A stretch of DNA of 64,000 bases from Rhodococcus sp. 14-2470-1b. Lineage in GTDB: Bacteria > Actinomycetota > Actinomycetes > Mycobacteriales > Mycobacteriaceae. Position 1 is the stretch's first letter; each line of letters begins with the position of its first letter. A model generated the notes under the pieces. The model was not told where the DNA came from and searched no databases. It was given only the letters and a program-made list of their open reading frames with translations. Shown piece after piece: positions 61,354 to 64,000 of this stretch. The DNA lies in the NCBI RefSeq assembly GCF_002259415.1, contig NZ_NPFY01000016.1, positions 310,001 through 374,000 on the forward strand, in the 5' to 3' direction. The translations under genes and the position numbers were made by a program.

Positions 61354-62303
61354 AGTTCGCCGAACAGCCTGAGCCGCGCCATGCCGCCGTCGGGGAAGAT
61401 GTCCATGCGCACCTCGGACACCGGCTCGGTGTGATCGAGCAGGAAGCGGTGCCTGGTGTCCGGCTGCAGACGAGTGCGCGGCAGCAGTTCGATCCATTCA
61501 CCGTTTCCGAGTTTGCCCTTCAACGACGCTGCACCGGGAGCGTTTCCGAGGAAGCACGACGTGTCGAGCTCGGCCAGGTGGATGGTGCCCGTTCCGGCGA
61601 GGGTGACCTGGACCCAGTCGTTGGCGTCGTTACGGCGGCGTGATGTCTCCCATCCTTCGCCCATCGAGCGAGGCGGTCCGGGGAACAACAGATTGTTGGG
61701 TGAGCTGTAGAACATGTTGGAGCACGCCGAGACGTACCCGCCGTTCTCGAGCGCCGCGAGATCGAACGGGCCTGCGGCGATGAAACGCGGATCCGGCTTT
61801 CCTCGACCCAGCACCCGCAACCGTGCGACACCGCCATCCGGGTAGATGCTGAGCTTGACGTGGGTCCAGCGCTCGTCCGAGGCCACCTTGAAGCGGTTCT
61901 CCGAGTCGCCCTCGACGGCGCTTTTCGGGACGATGGTCTCCCACTTGGTGTCCTCGTACAGCTCCTTCGCCGACGGGAAGCCTTCGACGGACGCCGCTTC
62001 GACGGAAATCTCCGGCGGATAGTTGCCGGTGAACCAGGCGGTGTCGACGACGACTGCGTCGACGACACCGGGCGCTCCGAGCCGCACGATGGCCTCGTCG
62101 TAACCCGATTCCCGACGCCGCCGCGTCTCCCAACCGTCGTAGATCTGCCCTTTGTGACCGAAGGTGGCGGTCTGGTAATCGGCCTTCCCCGGCTTGACCA
62201 GATTCTCCTTCTCCGCGAACGTTTCGTCGTTCGCCCACACGACCGCGCCGCCGAGAGTGCGCACCGCGAGATCTGGCAAAGGGAGGGGGAAGGTGGTTGT
62301 CAT
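61341..62303 (-). CDS. alc: Allantoicase
   Basis: The 320-residue enzyme has two repeated beta-sandwich halves, a hallmark of allantoicase. Each half has a GWETxRRR motif (DGWETRRRRESGYD and EGWETSRRRNDANDW) and a GGVARLRV/GGMARLRL strand end. It hydrolyses allantoate to ureidoglycolate and urea. No allantoinase, ureidoglycolate lyase or purine permease is adjacent. It ends in tandem 15-bp repeats and starts 6 bp after the membrane protein stop. Confidence 0.9.
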   Translation of the reverse strand: MTTTFPLPLPDLAVRTLGGAVVWANDETFAEKENLVKPGKADYQTATFGHKGQIYDGWETRRRRESGYDEAIVRLGAPGVVDAVVVDTAWFTGNYPPEISVEAASVEGFPSAKELYEDTKWETIVPKSAVEGDSENRFKVASDERWTHVKLSIYPDGGVARLRVLGRGKPDPRFIAAGPFDLAALENGGYVSACSNMFYSSPNNLLFPGPPRSMGEGWETSRRRNDANDWVQVTLAGTGTIHLAELDTSCFLGNAPGAASLKGKLGNGEWIELLPRTRLQPDTRHRFLLDHTEPVSEVRMDIFPDGGMARLRLFGELRTE

Positions 62304-62308
62304 GGTGG

Positions 62309-63301
62309 TCAGGATACTGGGAGTGCGTCCGGTTGCTCGGTTCGTGCGGCCTTCGTGAAGGCGAACAGCAGGGCGATTCCCACCACCGAGTACACCGCGA
62401 GGGCCAGCGCAGGCTGGCCGAGGCCCGTCCCGGAGAAGTACACGATGCTGCGCACACCCTCGGTTCCGATTCCCGGCGTGATCCACCGTCCGACGGCAGC
62501 GTAGAACTCGGGGAGTACGTACGGTCCGAACGCGCCTCCGGCACTTGGGTTTCCGAGGATCACGAACACGATGATGGCGATCGGCACCGCCGCCACGCCG
62601 ATGGCCGCGCGCAGCCCGAGCGTGAACATCGATGTCGCGAACACCACCCCGGTGCCGAGGAGCCACAGCGGGAACCAGTGACCGGCGAACGTGCCGAGCA
62701 GGTGGGTGACGATCAGTGCTCCCAGCGCACCGGACAGCACGGAGTACGCGGCGAAGATTCCAAGTTGGGCAGCGGCGTCGCGGCGGGACTTCGGGGCGCC
62801 GACGAGCAGGCCGATCGCGGCGGCCAGCAGGTATCCGCCGACGACCCAGCCGACGGACAGGTAGAACCCGGACAGTCCGCGGTTGTCGTGGATCCCGACG
62901 GGAATGTCGTCGCGGACGACGAACTGACGGCCCTGCGAGGCCTCGACCTCGGTGAAGATCGACTCGAGGGCAGCGGAGATGGAACTGCCCGCGGCGCTTG
63001 CCGTGATGACCGTGTCGGTGCCCGAGGCGCTGACTACGTAGGCGCCCAGCACCTCGCGGTCGCGGATCAACGACCTGGCATCTTCGGTGCTGGCGACCGC
63101 ACGCGCGTCGAGCGGTGAGCCGTCGATGGCGTTGAGCTTGTCCGCGGTGTCGGTGTCGATTCCTGCGGGCAGACCCTGCTCGGCCACCACGGCGATGGGG
63201 ATGTCCCGCGGGGTGGGCTGATGGAACGCGGCAACGTAGCTGGCGATGAAGCCGAGTTGGAGCAGCAGTACCCCGAACGCGATCCAGACGACCTTGCGCA
63301 T
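62309..63301 (-). CDS. YhgE/Pip-like membrane protein
   Basis: A 330-residue protein with an N-terminal helix, an extracytoplasmic region of about 120 residues and six C-terminal helices (GGYLLAAAIGLLVG, LLGTGVVFATSMFTLGL, AIIVFVILGNPSAGGAFGPYVLP). This is the layout of ABC-2/YhgE-type export proteins, and DUF3533-like relatives occur in actinobacteria. It is divergent from the TetR gene and probably under its control. Confidence 0.78.
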   Translation of the reverse strand: MRKVVWIAFGVLLLQLGFIASYVAAFHQPTPRDIPIAVVAEQGLPAGIDTDTADKLNAIDGSPLDARAVASTEDARSLIRDREVLGAYVVSASGTDTVITASAAGSSISAALESIFTEVEASQGRQFVVRDDIPVGIHDNRGLSGFYLSVGWVVGGYLLAAAIGLLVGAPKSRRDAAAQLGIFAAYSVLSGALGALIVTHLLGTFAGHWFPLWLLGTGVVFATSMFTLGLRAAIGVAAVPIAIIVFVILGNPSAGGAFGPYVLPEFYAAVGRWITPGIGTEGVRSIVYFSGTGLGQPALALAVYSVVGIALLFAFTKAARTEQPDALPVS

Positions 63302-63325
63302 GCGAGTCCCTTCGACGCAATTGTG

Positions 63326-63355
63326 AATACCTCAGGTATTGAATACTCTAGGTAT
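63326..63355. promoter_or_regulatory. Tandem TetR operators
   Basis: AATACCTCAGGTATT (63326-63340) is a perfect 15-bp palindrome with a central base. AATACTCTAGGTAT (63342-63355) is an imperfect copy 16 bp later. They overlap a TACTCT hexamer (63345-63350), the likely -10 of a leaderless TetR message, and sit 25 bp upstream of the divergent membrane-protein start. Both genes could be repressed. Confidence 0.75.
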
Positions 63356-63356
63356 C

Positions 63357-63995
63357 GTGAATGGACGAGGTCAAGCACAGTGGGCGCCGACACAACGGCC
63401 CGGCCGCGAAAACGTGCGCGAACGTCTGCTCGACGCTGCCGCCGACGAATTCACGGAGAACGGCTACGCCGCAGCCAAACTGCAGGACATCGCCCGCAGA
63501 GCGGGATTCACCAAGGGCGCCGTCTACTCCAACTTCGAATCCAAACAGGCACTCTTCGCAGAGTTGCTGTCCAAGAAATCCATGGATCTGGCCACCCGCG
63601 TCATCGACACCGTCTCCGGACTCGGCCCAGGCGACGCCGCAGGCAGAAGCGGCGACGCCATCGCCTCCTGGGTCGTCGACGAACCGCGCTGGCCACTGCT
63701 CGTCACCGAATACGGCATCCAAGCCGGCCGAGACCCCAGTCTCGCCGACGGATATCGCCGCGAACGCCGCCGTCTCCGCGACGAACTCGAACGACTGATC
63801 GCCGAACGAGCCGACGACTGGGGCGTCGGCACCGGAATCGACGCGCGCCGCGTCGCAACCTCACTGCTCGCCTTGATCTCCGGCCTCGCCGTCGAACACT
63901 CCGTCGACCCGGAAGAAATCGACCACGACGCCATCGGCGACGCCATCTCCGCCCTCTTCACCGGCGCAATCGCACGTGCCGCTCTCGAACGTTGA
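63357..63995 (+). CDS. TetR-family transcriptional regulator
   Basis: This 212-residue repressor has a TetR HTH (about residues 20-65: RERLLDAAADEFTENGYAAA, IARRAGFTKGAVYSNFESK) and an all-helical ligand domain. GTG 63357 is adopted because it follows the operator pair and a -10-like TACTCT; the upstream TTG 63339 would put the operator inside the gene. It probably represses itself and the divergent YhgE-like gene. Confidence 0.88.
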   Translation: MNGRGQAQWAPTQRPGRENVRERLLDAAADEFTENGYAAAKLQDIARRAGFTKGAVYSNFESKQALFAELLSKKSMDLATRVIDTVSGLGPGDAAGRSGDAIASWVVDEPRWPLLVTEYGIQAGRDPSLADGYRRERRRLRDELERLIAERADDWGVGTGIDARRVATSLLALISGLAVEHSVDPEEIDHDAIGDAISALFTGAIARAALER

Positions 63996-64000
63996 AGCCG

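Noticed and set aside
61341-63320. Long continuous minus-strand frame joining allantoicase with upstream sequence
   Set aside because: Upstream of ATG 62303 the frame is the Arg-rich shadow of the membrane-protein gene, not a fused protein.

Overview
The window is high-GC, gene-dense bacterial DNA with many GTG starts, frequent 4-nt ATGA gene overlaps, apparently leaderless promoters and actinobacterial gene families: an NDMA-dependent-type alcohol dehydrogenase, a Pls/PosA-like NRPS, a SAM-IV riboswitch and an IdeR/DtxR box. The protein sequences look most like Rhodococcus (Nocardiaceae). Nothing indicates a plasmid, prophage or insertion sequence: no integrase, transposase, tRNA or rRNA gene was seen. 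It reads as ordinary chromosomal accessory metabolism.

Layout. 1-5 kb: a flavodoxin fragment, a run of DnaA-box-like repeats, a LacI regulator, a methyltransferase, a lipoprotein with a Lon-type protease domain and a DJ-1/PfpI protein. 5-9.6 kb: a MASE1-GGDEF diguanylate cyclase, a phospholipase D, an NTF2-like protein and a LysR regulator. 9.6-19.3 kb: an old-yellow-enzyme family oxidoreductase, an SDR/acyl-CoA dehydrogenase pair, an iron-regulated siderophore-binding lipoprotein, an ADH/ALDH pair with an AcoR-like activator, and an aldo/keto reductase. 19.3-26 kb: a six-gene BMP-type (nucleoside-like) ABC transporter operon with an ornithine-cyclodeaminase-like enzyme and a deaminase, divergent from a GntR regulator with a visible operator. 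26-29.7 kb: an FMO-type monooxygenase and alpha/beta hydrolase, divergent from an AraC regulator. 29.7-38.2 kb: a probable organosulfur (or related heteroatom-compound) uptake and oxidation cluster of two luciferase-family monooxygenases, an SfnB/DszC-like flavoprotein and a dipeptide-type ABC transporter. 38.4-41.6 kb: acetoin/2,3-butanediol-type dehydrogenases with a GAF-domain regulator. 41.6-43.7 kb: a FUSC exporter. 43.8-49.1 kb: a copper/iron module (FhuF-like 2Fe-2S protein, PepSY membrane protein, PCuAC chaperone, Tat-exported Dyp peroxidase, cupredoxin). 49.1-54.4 kb: small membrane proteins, a GntR-MFS operon and an M1 aminopeptidase. 54.4-58.4 kb: an NRPS-like protein fused to left-handed beta-helix acyltransferase-like domains. 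58.6-60.8 kb: a sulfur-responsive unit (SAM-IV riboswitch, SufS-like cysteine desulfurase, Cys-containing leader peptide, luciferase-like protein). 60.8-64 kb: a YbaK-type deacylase, allantoicase, and an efflux-like membrane protein divergent from a TetR regulator with tandem operators.

Two themes run through the window. The first is sulfur and metal nutrition: an organosulfur cluster, a SAM riboswitch with a Cys leader peptide, an IdeR box, and a copper/Dyp module. The second is a family of long, nearly perfect palindromes, four of which share a GTGAGT...ACTCAC frame. Each sits exactly where two convergent genes end, so they look like bidirectional terminators or a mobile repeat family adapted to that role.
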